From Epiperipatus broadwayi (Eukaryota; Onychophora; Udeonychophora; Euonychophora; Peripatidae): DNA of 64,000 bases. The stretch spans positions 496,001-560,000 of the forward strand of contig JAQFVV010012530.1 in NCBI GenBank assembly GCA_028023455.1. Reading direction: 5' to 3'. Every line of letters starts with the position of its first letter. Position 1 is the first letter of the stretch. The notes under the pieces were generated by a model. That model was not told where the DNA came from. It made no database searches and worked only from the letters and a program-made list of their open reading frames with translations. The translations under genes and the position numbers were made by a program. This document shows positions 1 through 11,432 of this stretch, piece after piece.

Positions 1-1379
1 TTTGTTGAAGCACAGTGTGTGTATTGAATTATAAAGTAATGAATGTATAAATAAACAATATTGATATCAGTGTTTTGAATAAATGAAAATATAAATTAAA
101 ATGGTACTTATGTATTTTTCCATTGAACATTTTCATATGTGCATAGAGAAACAATTTGCTTTGAATCTTGAACTTAAGATAACCAATTTATTGACTTTAT
201 GAATGACTTAACAAACTTTAAAAATTTTACCTGCCATAATCCAGAATACTTATTTTATTTATATTTAATACTTAGATTTAGAATTCTTGACTTAGTTCTA
301 GAGTTTGATCATCATATTTAAAATAAATGAGAAATCAGCTTTGTTTCTTAAATGTTTTTAACCTTCTAAAAGAGTTTAAATAAAGGAAGTAATTTTAATA
401 TTTAAAATTTAGTTTAAGATAAATTAATTTTTCTTCTAAAGAAAAGTTTTAATTAAAAAAGAATATCCAAGTGGACTACTACAAATAATTTAGAAAATGT
501 TTACAATGTGTGCCTTTGATGATAAATAAATGTGGTTGTGTCTTATATGAGTCTTGTAATTCAATACCCCATGTGTTGTAACAGTCGTAATTAATGCAGT
601 GTGAAATACAGAAATGTCTTTCTAATTTTGGTGCCTGTATTTTTCATTGCTTTTGTGTGGACAATCATTCTTAACTGTAATAACTTTTGTCACTACTCCT
701 ATCTCATAAGTTTTCAATTAATACTTGAAGTAATTGCTAGATTTAAAGGAAATATTTTGATCCCAGATAAGTTTTGTATTAAATAAATGTATATACCCCA
801 GTGCATATCACTAGTTAAAAAGTCAAGTATTCATAGAAGACCTTACTGAAAAAACATGTATAGAAATTTGATTTGAAATTTTGAATAAATGTATATTTTG
901 TATATGAATAAATGTAGATTTTTGTACATGAAAAAATAAGACATCTCCTAAAAATAAGCTCTAAGGTATCTTTTGGAGCAAAAATTAACCAAAGACCCAG
1001 TCTTATTTTTGAAGAAACATGTTATATAGTGACATAGTTTAGCTATTATCACAAAATCTTTGAATCATGAGTTACGATATGAAAAGTAACAATGTGATTT
1101 GAATCTCTGTAGATCTTCCTCAGTGTTCTTCTTGTCATAATAAAATCTTACAAACTACTCAAAAAACATTATTGGGATTCAGTTTTACTGCCATGCACAG
1201 TTTGATTCATTTCAACCTTTTTGGTAGCAGTTTGCCTAATTTAAATTTAATGTTTAATGTTTTGTTACATTATGCTTAAAGTATGAAACAATCATATTTT
1301 ATATTGTAACTCATGACATAGACATATTAGCATTTTATAATCTTTGTGGCGAACAGCTAACTATGATATTATATAGTGC
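1..1379. other. AT-rich non-coding stretch
   Basis: No convincing gene seen. Only short ORFs without recognisable motifs, plus many AATAAA-like runs expected from base composition. It could hold the 5' non-coding exon and promoter of the downstream receptor gene, but nothing identifies them. Confidence 0.6.
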
Positions 1380-1584
1380 ATGCATTGATTCATAGGTGGC
1401 ACTACAAAAAGCTTAAAAAATACTGTACCTCATTCATAATTTACTTTGTATACTATTATTTTTTATACCAATTAGTATATTACATGCATCAATTCATAGG
1501 TATCACTGCAGGAAGCTTAAAAAATACTGTAGCTCATTGATAATTTACTTTGTATACTATTATTTTTTTATACCAATTAGTGAC
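1380..1584 (+). repeat. 104 bp tandem duplication upstream of the GPCR exon
   Basis: Two head-to-tail copies (about 1380-1483 and 1484-1584) share an ATGCAT start, a core with AAGCTTAAAAAATACTGTA, and a TTTGTATACTATTATTTTTT tail. They differ at a few bases. The second copy runs up to the polypyrimidine tract of the splice acceptor at 1610. Confidence 0.85.
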
Positions 1585-1590
1585 ATATAT

Positions 1591-1610
1591 TTTTTATTTT
1601 TTTGTTTTAG
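1591..1610 (+). other. 3' splice site before the GPCR coding exon
   Basis: A T-rich tract ending in TTTTGTTTTAG immediately precedes AAAGCTG-ATG. The acceptor makes the exon start at 1611 and the first ATG of that exon (1618) the likely start codon. An in-frame ORF extends upstream to 1537 but would have to be translated through the acceptor. Confidence 0.75.
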
Positions 1611-1617
1611 AAAGCTG

Positions 1618-2697
1618 ATGGATAACTATACCAATAATTCTTTCTATCAAAACCAGACAGAGGATGAGTTACTTGCCTCTTTCAGACTTTTTGCGTTTCG
1701 TAGAATATTATATTTTAATATTCTTCCAGTTATTATTACAATTGGAGCCATTGGTAATATTCTTAATCTGTATGTGTTTTATAAACTCAAAAAAAATACT
1801 GTCTCCTATATGTATATTAAATCTATTGAAACCATTGACCTATTTCTTATGTTAAATTTAATACCAGAAATCTTAAACCATGCCAAACTATTGCCACGAA
1901 ATTATGCGACAATATTTTATTATGCACATGTCCATTATACTATGTTATACATCTTCATAACTTTTAGTTGCCTTTTAACATTAGCCTTAACTTTCGATCG
2001 TTTTATAGCAGTTTGCTACCCCACAAAATACAAGACAGTTTCTAATCTCAGAGTATGTATTTTCATCATCAGCATATCTGTGTTTTTAAGTATTCTCACA
2101 ACAGTTCAGGTCAGTTTTTTGCAACGTATCATTTGTGAATCTGACTCTTGCAAAGCAATTCATAACAAAAAGTTCTTAACAAGTGGACTTTATAAAGGGT
2201 TAGTTATTTTTAAAATGCTAATTTTTCGATTACTTCCTATTTGTTTAATTTTATCCCTAAATATAGCCATTATTATAACATATCGCAAAACAACTAAGAA
2301 GCGCAATATGATGCAAAATAAAATCCAAGAAAAAGCTCAGAAGGATGAAAGAAATCTATTTGCTTTGCTTTTAACTATTTCTGGTTTGTTCCTAATTTGC
2401 AATGTTCCACCATGTGTTATCTACATTTCTAGAACAGTTGTTAATATCGAATCTCAAAGTTTTGATATGATATTTGACTTAGGAAGATTAATCGAATTTT
2501 CAAACTTATGTTTAAGTTTTTATATAAATTATTTAACAAACACTGATTTTAGAAGAATTCTTCCCCTAAAAAAATGGCGGACTATATTCAAAATGGAAGA
2601 TTCGAGTACAACATCTCAGGAAGTTCCATTAACAGACTCTACAAGTGCATCAAAAAAATCATATAAATCTAAAAAAGCAGAATATTTAGTAAAATAA
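1618..2697 (+). CDS. Rhodopsin-family GPCR, FMRFamide receptor/GPR139-like
   Basis: A 359-residue seven-transmembrane receptor, expected at the plasma membrane and probably activated by a neuropeptide. Visible features: an extracellular N-terminus with sequons at N3, N6 and N12; TM1 about 32-55 with GNxLNL; TM2 63-86 with the conserved Asp (D74); TM3 97-122 followed by DRF (127-129) in place of DRY; TM4 144-165; a short loop with C173 and C178; TM5 195-222; a basic third loop 223-246; TM6 247-270 with CNVPP; TM7 about 283-306 ending SFYINYLTNTDFRR; and a Ser/Thr/Lys-rich tail. The TM3 cysteine that usually pairs with loop 2 is Ala103, and the NPxxY region is poorly conserved, so the receptor is divergent. 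The coding region lies in one exon, with an acceptor just upstream. AATAAA overlaps the stop codon. The ligand cannot be deduced. Confidence 0.88.
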   Translation: MDNYTNNSFYQNQTEDELLASFRLFAFRRILYFNILPVIITIGAIGNILNLYVFYKLKKNTVSYMYIKSIETIDLFLMLNLIPEILNHAKLLPRNYATIFYYAHVHYTMLYIFITFSCLLTLALTFDRFIAVCYPTKYKTVSNLRVCIFIISISVFLSILTTVQVSFLQRIICESDSCKAIHNKKFLTSGLYKGLVIFKMLIFRLLPICLILSLNIAIIITYRKTTKKRNMMQNKIQEKAQKDERNLFALLLTISGLFLICNVPPCVIYISRTVVNIESQSFDMIFDLGRLIEFSNLCLSFYINYLTNTDFRRILPLKKWRTIFKMEDSSTTSQEVPLTDSTSASKKSYKSKKAEYLVK

Positions 2698-2951
2698 AAA
2701 TCTGATTATAACAAAATGTGTTCCTTTTTTTACAAGTTTTTATTATTACATGCATTAATTTCTAATTAATTATGTAATTAGTACATTACAAAGCTATAGT
2801 TTATAATAATATAAATGAAAGTATTTGGCTTATCATTAAATTAAAATATTAAGTTATTACGTAATAAAAAATTTTGATTTTTGTTTTCAGGGGAACCACC
2901 TTCATCAAATGTATGAAACTTCAACATTTCTAACTTTTTTTTTTTTTTATG

Positions 2952-3450
2952 TAGATTAGACAACTTCTATATTTCTCCATTCTTTTTTATTTCATAAATA
3001 ATTTCATATAAATAAAGATACAATAAAAGACAAATAACCCCCAAGATGCATTTCGTGCTGAGCCAGCACTCATCAGTTGGGCCAAGTCATCATCTCTCAT
3101 ATACATCTTTATTTATTTATGTAGAGCAAATTGTCTCATTTTATTTTCAAGCGTCAATTTACTCCACTCCCAAGGTTTTACGTTATCAACTTTTTGATAA
3201 ACACGTAAAGATTATTACTAATCATTTATTAAACTAGAGATATTTTCTAGCACAGATATAAACTTTAATTCAAATTAAAGATTAATATATCTGATTTTCA
3301 GCACACACACACACGTGGCTATTTACGTTTCACTTTCTCCTATGCATAATATCTTTTTTATAGATTAGACAACTTCCGTACTTCTCTATTCTTTTTTATT
3401 TCATATAAATAAAGTTACAATAAAGGACAAATAATCCCCAAGATGCATTT
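2952..3450 (+). repeat. Duplicated ~95 bp segment
   Basis: Copies at about 2952-3053 and 3361-3450 share TAGATTAGACAACTTC, a TTCTTTTTTATTTCAT block and CCCAAGATGCATTT. They are separated by ~300 bp that includes a short (CA)n run near 3302-3313. No protein is evident. Confidence 0.75.
3219..3299 (-). repeat. Short dispersed repeat, partner at 20,012-20,094
   Basis: The reverse complement of this stretch matches 20,012-20,094 across about 80 bp, sharing AAATCAGATATATTAA, AAAGTTTATATCTGTGCTAG and TTCTAGTTTAATAA blocks. No TIR or coding capacity was seen. Confidence 0.7.
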
Positions 3451-3527
3451 ACATTTTTAACTACATATAAAGACTAGGTTTGAATCTTATTTATGGTAAA
3501 CTAATTTTATTTTGTTTTACTTTAAGG

Positions 3528-4671
3528 CAGTGGTCTTCAACCACCCGGCCGCGGAAGTTTTGTGCCAGGTCGCACTAGACTGGCAAGAAAGTTAGTAATA
3601 ATAACATAATAAGATTTTAAACTTTTAATTAATATAAACAGTTTTTATTTATTTTTTTCATCGCATTTTTACCCTGTTAAAAAATAAGAAACAGAATAAA
3701 AAACAAATCTAATGAATCATACATAAATTAATTTGTTTTTCTATTTATCACAGATGTTTATGGAGAGATAGAATTAAATTTATTATTTTTCTAAAAAAAA
3801 TTCAAAATTTAAAAAAAAAAAAGGTTTTTTATTAAACAAACTCCAGTTGTTTTTTGATAGCCAATCACGGTCGCTTGTCGGCATTGTTTATGTGTTAAAA
3901 CAAGATCAAAACTTTTGACTTTTTCCAAGTTTCGTTTTCTTTTTTTTTTTTTTTGTTTAAAAATACGCCCACTTTTTTTTTGGCCTATAAGGCGATATTT
4001 TTTGGTTTTATTTGTATACTGCTAATATACAAAAACTTTTATTTTTAAAACCAATTTAAATAAAAACAAACAAAAAATAACTTTGCCATTTTTTTTTTGC
4101 TTTATTTCTATTACGCGATATCTATTTTACCATTTTTTAAAAAAAACTTTTCCTATTAATTACATTTTTGGATCCTTTCAACACACCAGCACACAAAAAA
4201 AAATTACAATAACATTTCGTTTTATTTTTTCAGATTTAAAATACGACGAATTTTTTTTTTTGACTGTACAGTGATTAATTACGCGATTTCTATTTTGCCC
4301 TTACTACTATCAAAAGACAACCTTCATATATATATAACCATCTTGTATATTTAACATTAAATACAGATATTACATTTATCATAATCATTGCCATGTAATT
4401 ACACTAGCTATGATATTTCCCAACATTCAGGTGAATAATGAAATAATAAACATAGAAATGCAAGCACATTAATGAGAATGATTGGTATTGTACTGTTTTC
4501 TGTGTTCAGCATGTGAAGGTAAGCAACACCATTACAATACACAATGTGCTGTTTTGGTCAGTTATAACAATTATGTTTATCTAAGGCTAAGCAGGTTACA
4601 TCTTTACGAAAATTTATCTGTAAACTTCTGTCTGTCCGCGAAATCTTATCCTAAAAGGTTGAAGACCACTG
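3528..4671. mobile_element. Non-autonomous hAT-like DNA transposon
   Basis: 1,144 bp with 15 bp perfect terminal inverted repeats, CAGTGGTCTTCAACC at 3528-3542 and its complement at 4657-4671. It is flanked by an 8 bp target duplication, CTTTAAGG, at 3520-3527 and 4672-4679. The CAGTGG terminus and 8 bp duplication are hallmarks of the hAT superfamily. The interior is A/T-homopolymer rich and shows no transposase ORF, so any mobility would depend on an enzyme supplied elsewhere. Confidence 0.9.
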
Positions 4672-4742
4672 CTTTAAGGTATCAAAGTTTAAATATTGAA
4701 ACACATATCAATTTAATGTGATACTCTTTATTGTTAACAAAT

Positions 4743-5300
4743 ATAATATATAAATATATTTCTAAAAAGAATGTTAGTTGCTTTATGAAAGACACTTTTT
4801 TAAATGTTATCTTTTCTCAACAACGTCCATGATATTTGGCTCAAAACCTGGTCATAGGTGTATGTATTATTACAAGTATTTTTACCACTGCTCTATATGG
4901 GTGTATGTACTTATGTATATGCATGTTGAAAATAGCTATAAGATATATATTAAAATAGACAATCATATAACATTACAATGTTAACAAATATATATTTAAA
5001 TTATATTCTGGACAGGTAGAAGTTACATAATATACAAATATATTTCTAAAAAAAAATGTTAGTTATTTTACGAAATATATTTTTTAATATGTTGTTTTTT
5101 TCACATTAATAACTTCCATGACATTTGGCTCAAAACCTGAATTAGATCATAATAAATTCATAGGTAATACTTGAGGTGTATTATTACAAAGTAGTTTTAA
5201 CACTGTTGTATATAAGTGTACATACTTATGTATATGCATTGAAAATATCTATAAGATACATATTCAAATAGACAATCATCTAACATTACAATACTAACCA
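4743..5300 (+). repeat. ~270 bp tandem duplication
   Basis: Copies at about 4743-4985 and 5029-5300 align through landmarks such as ATATTTCTAAAAA, GACATTTGGCTCAAAACCTG (GATATTTGGC in the first), ACTTATGTATATGCAT and CAATCATNTAACATTACAAT. They are diverged by many substitutions and small indels, so the duplication is old. Confidence 0.85.
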
Positions 5301-5581
5301 AAAAACAAATTTTTATTAAAATTCTTTATTAACCATGATTTCATCTATTAATTAATAGACCTTCTTAAGTGAAATTAAACTAGATACAAACAACATATAA
5401 ATAAAATAATGGTCGTGAGAGCATTTTAGTAAAATTTGATTTTTTATAGTATTGTAAAGGTATATGATTTTCTATTTTATTTATCACTACTAATATAGCA
5501 TTAAGCAGTATATATATATAATTACAACTAATACTTGTCTACACAACTGGTTTTTTTTAATGTGCATCAGATTCTTCGTTT

Positions 5582-5654
5582 TTATTATTATTATTATTTA
5601 TTTCCTTTAATTAGTTTAAATGTGTTTCTGTCTCTCTTTCTCTCTCTCTCTTTC
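5582..5654 (+). repeat. Microsatellites (TTA)n and (TC)n
   Basis: A (TTA)n run at about 5582-5600 and a CT-rich run at about 5628-5654. Confidence 0.85.
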
Positions 5655-6296
5655 TACTATAATGGAATCAGGGTAGCCTCTGTTGTTTACATTTATTAGA
5701 ACATACAACGACTTACTCACTGGGGTTAATGGGTGTGAGGAATGACCATGCTGAGTATATTTAGCCTGAATATTCTAACTAAGTATGATGAGCAGACAGA
5801 GTATGTTTCTTTATTCTCAATACTAATACCAGCCATACATCATTCAAATAATACTGATTCAATTAAAGAGAGGGTCCATCCTAGATAATTATCAGAAAAT
5901 TTTATTTATAGTTGCTCTACCTCTATAACAAAGAAAATGTATAGATCAAGTTCAAACTCATCCTTACTTCTTTGTTGTTAAACTCTCCATTCATCCATAA
6001 CTGGCTCAGGTGAACATGGCAATACTTCACAGGATAATCATTTTTGTTGATACAGTAAATAGGAATCATTATTTATCTCTAATCAAAAATACTACATAAA
6101 ATAATACCTCTGTAGTGCAATTATATAGACACTGGTGTGAGAACATAGTGATATAATAATAATCTAATTAATCCTGAATATTTATATGTAATTTACGTAA
6201 TATAATAATTAAACATGACTTAAAATAAAAAAATATTTAAAAAAAAATTAGGTGCATTTATGAAATATAGAAGAAAAAATACTCATATTTAAAAAC

Positions 6297-6937
6297 CATT
6301 AAAAACCAGTCAACCCTTGAACAATCCCAATATCGATAACAGGCAACAATTTCTAACTGTTGTCAAGGCAACCTCCTTTTAACAATAAGGGTGGATACCA
6401 CTCTTATTAATAGTCTAATATACTTATATAGATACTTAATTGCAGTTTGTAACGTTATAATTGACTATTTATTAGTCTACATTTATAATAGGTTTTATTT
6501 ACCTGTTTAAAGAGATTTATTTAAACTTCTTTGTATAGATAATTTCAATCTCTGTGGACAAGTCGCAATCTTTAGTGTCTATATAAGTATTTTAGACCAT
6601 TAACAAAGGTAGGATTCCACCCTTAATGTTTGTCTTGACAACTATTAGAAATTGTTGATTGTTATTGATATTGGGATTGTCTAAGTGTTGACTGGTTTTT
6701 AATGCTTACTTAGAAACCTATTTAACCTTGAACATTATTACACTTATTATTTAAGTAATATTTTGGGTGCAATTTGAGAATTATAATTGCAGTTTGTAAT
6801 GTTATAATTGACTATTTGTTAGTCTGCATTCAGAATAGGTTTTATTTACCTATTTAAAAAGGTTTATTTAATTAAACTTTGTATCAATAATTTCAATCTA
6901 TGTGGTCAAGTTGCAATCTTTACTGTCTATATAAGAA
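6297..6937. repeat. Inverted-repeat cluster with an interleaved direct repeat
   Basis: Arms of about 95 bp at 6297-6396 and 6614-6704 are inverted copies (CATTAAAAACCAGTCAAC against GTTGACTGGTTTTTAATG). A separate ~150 bp direct repeat has one copy between the arms (6438-6590) and one after them (6785-6937), both starting AATTGCAGTTTGTAA and ending TGTCTATATAAG. No ORF. Probably a MITE-type element inserted in or duplicated with local sequence. Confidence 0.75.
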
Positions 6938-9439
6938 CATTAATATTTAAAAATATATACTATTTTATTTTAGTGGATTCTAATATTTTCTTTATTTTAG
7001 GAATATTTTATTTTAAGCCTATTAATAAAAAAAATTGAACAATAAAGTCTTATCCATTTTTTAATTATTTTGTAATCACATTTACTATCTTTTGGATCAT
7101 TATTTTGAGTTCATGTATTGGAGACTTGATTTTTACATAGTTTTAAATTTAAGAAATCATTTAGTTGGCCAGTTTCTTAATTAATGTCAATTTATGAGGA
7201 TATTTAAAAAAGTATAGTTATGAGATACTCTTGAGTTCATGTAGCATCCTGTAATTATTCAGTTTGATTAATTCCTGATCCATATTTGGTTTAAATGCTT
7301 TGGCAGATTTAAAGCTGAAGCTGGATTTATTTTAGATAGTTTCAATGGTAGATCATCAGGGATCCAATGTTGTTTTTATTTTCTTGTTTTACATACATAT
7401 ACTTTATCTTTTTGTTATAGTATTTTAGCATATGAGTCTTTGGTATACAGATGTCTTGGATATCAGCAAATATTTTTCATAAGTAATAGGCTTACTTTTA
7501 AATTTTTGTTACATTATAGAACAGATTTAATGTATTCTCTTTACAAGTTGATAGCTGCAGTGTGGCAAGATCAGAACTAATATGTACCTGAGAATTAGCC
7601 GATTATGGTTAAGATATTTATATAAGAAATTATATTTATCTTCATGGAATATTACGATTCATTGCCAAATAATTTATTATATATGGTTTCAGCTTTTGAA
7701 ACTTTACATTGGCACACTGGTTATTAAGATTTCACTAGTATTTTCACTCCTGATTCAAAAAAGATGTGAAAGACGACCCTAAGCTCTTTTATACTTTCTT
7801 TTTCATCACTGATTTTTGAAAGGCATTTTTAATCTGACAGCTGCCTGACCTATAAATTCTTGGCTTATCTCTATTTATTAGTTTTTATTTCCTTAATTAT
7901 ATTGTTAATATTTGATATTTATTAATCCTATTATCTAAAGTTTGTATGATTAATCACATTTTAATGAAATACTATATATTCAGGACTAATTAAAATTTTC
8001 TTTATTCTATTTATTTAATTAAATAAATTTGTAGTTTCCTGTTTCAATTTCTATTTTATTTCAAAATTTTTACTTTATTTAACTAAAATGAAGATATTTT
8101 ACTGGTATATAGAGAAATCTATATTACAAAGTTACTTTTTTTCTTTTCCCCGTTCTGTTCTTTTTTGTACATAATATACTGGACCCTCAACGTAAATATA
8201 TCTAACCACACCCTTTATAGTGTCTCTTTCTCTAAGTCACATATAAAAAAAAATTATCTATTCAAATTTTTTATTAGAAGATCAGGCCAGCATTGTCCAC
8301 TAAGAGAGTGAATCTTGACCTGCAATTCTAGGATATATAAAAACTAACCATTAGATTTAAGAGACATATTTCAGGTATAGACTTTACCTCAATTTTTAAT
8401 ACAAGCAACAATAACCCAAACAATAATAAAAATACAGACCAATATAATGCCCTTGCTTAATGATCAATCTCAGAAAGTTTGATTTGCATAAACAATTGAC
8501 AGTCGATAATGCATTACACATTTCATTCATGCTTCATAAAGTATTAGAGGCTAGTCTATATTTGTGATTTATTTGAATCTATTAAATACTTTGTTTCACT
8601 CTTCTGACTAGAGACTTAGAGGTGAATAAGTGATAAAAATATAGTTACATAAAGAATTAGTGTAGTATGAGAAATAAAATTCAGCATGGAATACCATAAC
8701 ATTAAACCTTCAAGTCAATGCAGAATCCTTAGCCTGTCACTAGAAAAGAAAGATGGCTGCTTGCTTTCTTCAAAAATAATAATAATAGAAGCTAAAACTA
8801 AAAATAATCCAGAAATCCATCTTTTGAGAGCACAAATGTTTTAGACATGTATTCAATTCACAGACAGTTAATCTTCTATGCATGGAGTAGAATGACAGGA
8901 AATAAAACATTAAAGAGGTGTGGTTTATAACAATAAAGAAAATAGCATTCAATTATCAAGCAATATGTTAATTTCATAATTTACATAAAGTGTCTACATA
9001 ATCATCTCACTCTTTAAACAGAGCGGCAGACTTAATCTATGAGAGCTATGATTCTGGTGGACCTCACCAAAAGTGCACTTCAGCCATGTTTAAATTGAAA
9101 AAAGAACAAAAACCATTTTATGTCACAGACATAAAAACATTTCACAATCAAAATTGCAAATACAAATAAAGTGAAAACTTAATACTAATATTTTTTTATT
9201 TCACCAAAATATATAGTATGTATGTATCTAACAAGAAATGGTTTTGCCACTAAATCTTTTAGAGGTTTTATAGTTAACGACTTTATAGTCTCTCTTTAAG
9301 AGCTGTCACAGATTTGAGTTCCACTTGTTGTTCTGTTCATCATTATATCAGATTCTACATGTTCAAAAGATCAATGCTTACTCCCTTTCATTTACTCTTT
9401 ACCTTGTTGTTTTTTTCTTTTCTCTATATCACATCTATA
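6938..9439. other. AT-rich non-coding stretch
   Basis: No gene, clear repeat boundary or RNA gene recognised. Short ORFs on both strands have compositions expected by chance. Confidence 0.55.
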
Positions 9440-10560
9440 TTATTTAGAAACTGTACCATCTGTTCTATTGACCTTCTACCAGCATTAAGCAGCACATTCT
9501 CTATTCCAAAGGGCAGATTATGCCAAATTATAATAATCTGACCTTCTATAAAACTAGATGCATAAAGCATTGTCTATGAAAAAAATGAGAATGGTTTCTT
9601 TACTCCATATTCTAAATTTTTCTTGCATTACATGATATCAAATTGCTTCTTGATGTTCCTTCAAAAGTTCCTTATCAATAATTTTATAATATTGTTGAAA
9701 ATGCACTGGAAGGGTTAAATAATGAATCTCCCAAACCTGTGCATCACTTTATGACTCCAAGCTATAGTCAACTAACTCTCTTCTGCCACCAGGACAAAAT
9801 TAAAATATCAACCTAAACTATTTATGTGCTCTACAGGTGGTTTGCCTGCAAGGCCTTTAAATTTTCTTAAATTTTAAGACTTGATTCACACTATGGTGAA
9901 TTTCACTATGAACATCAAGACTGGACTTTTAAATATTCATTACTCCATTCAGTCCTTCTGACTTTTCTTTATTATAATTTACTCTGTTAGTATTTTCTTG
10001 TAAGACCTTTTATATTTTTAATTTTGACTTGCCATTGTATCACAGTTATCTTAAACTGTTTTCTATACAATTATTTTCTTATTTTCTTATTACTACCCCT
10101 CTTTTTTTATATTCATTTTTAAATCCTTTATTCTTGTTGTTAGAACATGTATATTTTCTCTTTGAGATGTATTTTTGATATTTTCCCTATTATACTCTTA
10201 CTTGAAATCTTATCTTTCCCATTCTTTCTTCTTGGTCATCTTTTCTTTCAACCCATTCAAATCCTTAAGTTAGTCTTTAAATATATTTTCTATCATACTT
10301 TGATTCTTTATTTTTATTTCTTCTCTCATTTATTCAATCTCATCTTCATTATTTGTTGGTTTTATTCTTTCATTGAATTCATCATTTCTATTGTTTCTGC
10401 AACTCCTGTTGCTTTTCACATATCTCTTGTTTCAACTCCATTTTTTTGTTGGCTTTCATTCATTTTCCAATCGAATTTATGCATTTGGTGTTGAATTTTC
10501 AAGATTAAATTGTACATTTTCTAAATCTATTGCTGGTGATGTCATTCCTATAAGTTTGCC
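9440..10560 (-). pseudogene. Antisense Ty3/gypsy-like remnant
   Basis: On the minus strand at about 9560-9465 the conceptual reading contains FIEGQ...WHNLPFGIEN, which resembles the conserved RT segment around 'W..LPFGL.NA' of Ty3/gypsy polymerases. Upstream on the same strand (about 10,560-10,150) is a Lys/Gln/Asn/Glu-rich, coiled-coil-like reading such as could come from a gag-like region. Stops and frameshifts are frequent. The family assignment rests mainly on one motif and is tentative. Confidence 0.35.
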
Positions 10561-10756
10561 TATTGTTTGATGCTCATCTCTGTTGAGTGTTCCACTTCTT
10601 GCATGGTTGATTTCTCTATATTGAGATCTTTTTCCACTTTCTTCAATTTTAATCTCATAATCAGTAAATAATAAAGACCTATATCATATTTACTCTTGGC
10701 TTTACTTACTTTTATTTATTAATTTCTACTAATCACATATATTTACTACATGGAAC

Positions 10757-10941
10757 TATAATAAACTAATGATCAGTTTTTCAAGCTAATGCACATGTGC
10801 TTTATGAACCTTAATAATAAATAAATACTCTCACTTCCAACACTAATAAAGTCTTTGTGAAAGAATAGAATGAATCATCTATTCTTTCAACACAAATGCA
10901 TGTGCATTAGCTTGAAAAGCTGATCATTAGTTTATTACAAT
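10757..10941. mobile_element. Small TIR element, related copy at 36,946-37,083
   Basis: About 185 bp. Inverted ends of ~42 bp at 10,757-10,800 and 10,898-10,939 share AATAAACTAATGATCAG and CAAGCTAATGCACATG. The interior holds AATACTCTCACTT and TCTTTGTGAAAGAAT, both found in reverse complement at 36,946-37,083. No coding capacity, so a MITE-type non-autonomous element. Confidence 0.75.
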
Positions 10942-11177
10942 TCATAAACATCGCACTATAAAAATAAATAACTCATTTACATGGAATTATATTTTATTTA
11001 CTCTTATCTTTATTTATTTATTAGCTTCTAATCAACATGAAATTAATATGGCAGTTTACACCTTTCTATACAGTACTCACTACTTCTAGCTTGTTGTCAC
11101 TGCTCTTGTGACTACCATATTTAATCAGCCTGATGATCATCTCTACTTCTACCTATCTATTCTATTGAAGCAGTGGA

Positions 11178-11309
11178 TGTCTAATCACATCAAGCTTCAT
11201 GCTTCACCAGCCATACTAACCTCCTGCAGGGGCCTGTAATTCAGACCTCATTGCAGATATATGCCATACCACCCACCCACTGTATTGTAATCATTAATGA
11301 AAAGCTATA
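11178..11309 (+). repeat. Candidate 5' LTR segment of the gypsy-like element
   Basis: Starts TGTCTAATCACATC and matches 16,693-16,822 in the same orientation over ~130 bp (CTTCACCAGCCATACTAACC is exact). The right copy follows a purine run, AAGTGGGGAAG, as a polypurine tract would. These positions bracket the decayed gypsy pol. The match fades after ~130 bp, so the true LTR length is uncertain. Confidence 0.5.
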
Positions 11310-11432
11310 AAAATATTTAGCAAAATAAAACAGTGGTGTGCATAGTATGGATATATATATGAAGCAATAATCTTAGCAATATTATTGCCGAAAATTAGAC
11401 ATTTTCTTTATATAGTTTTAATTATATATATA

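Noticed and set aside
1537-1617. Upstream in-frame extension of the GPCR ORF
   Set aside because: A strong polypyrimidine tract and AG at 1609-1610 lie inside it, and the ATG at 1618 is the first in the exon. The extension encodes only aromatic/Ile-rich residues of AT-rich intron.
4083-4274. ORF inside the hAT-like element as a transposase
   Set aside because: Only 63 codons, homopolymer-driven composition, no hAT motif.
10147-10494. 115-codon plus-strand Phe/Ile-rich ORF as a membrane protein
   Set aside because: Its hydrophobicity is what the complement of a Lys/Asn/Glu-rich coding strand produces. No start context or splice sites support it.
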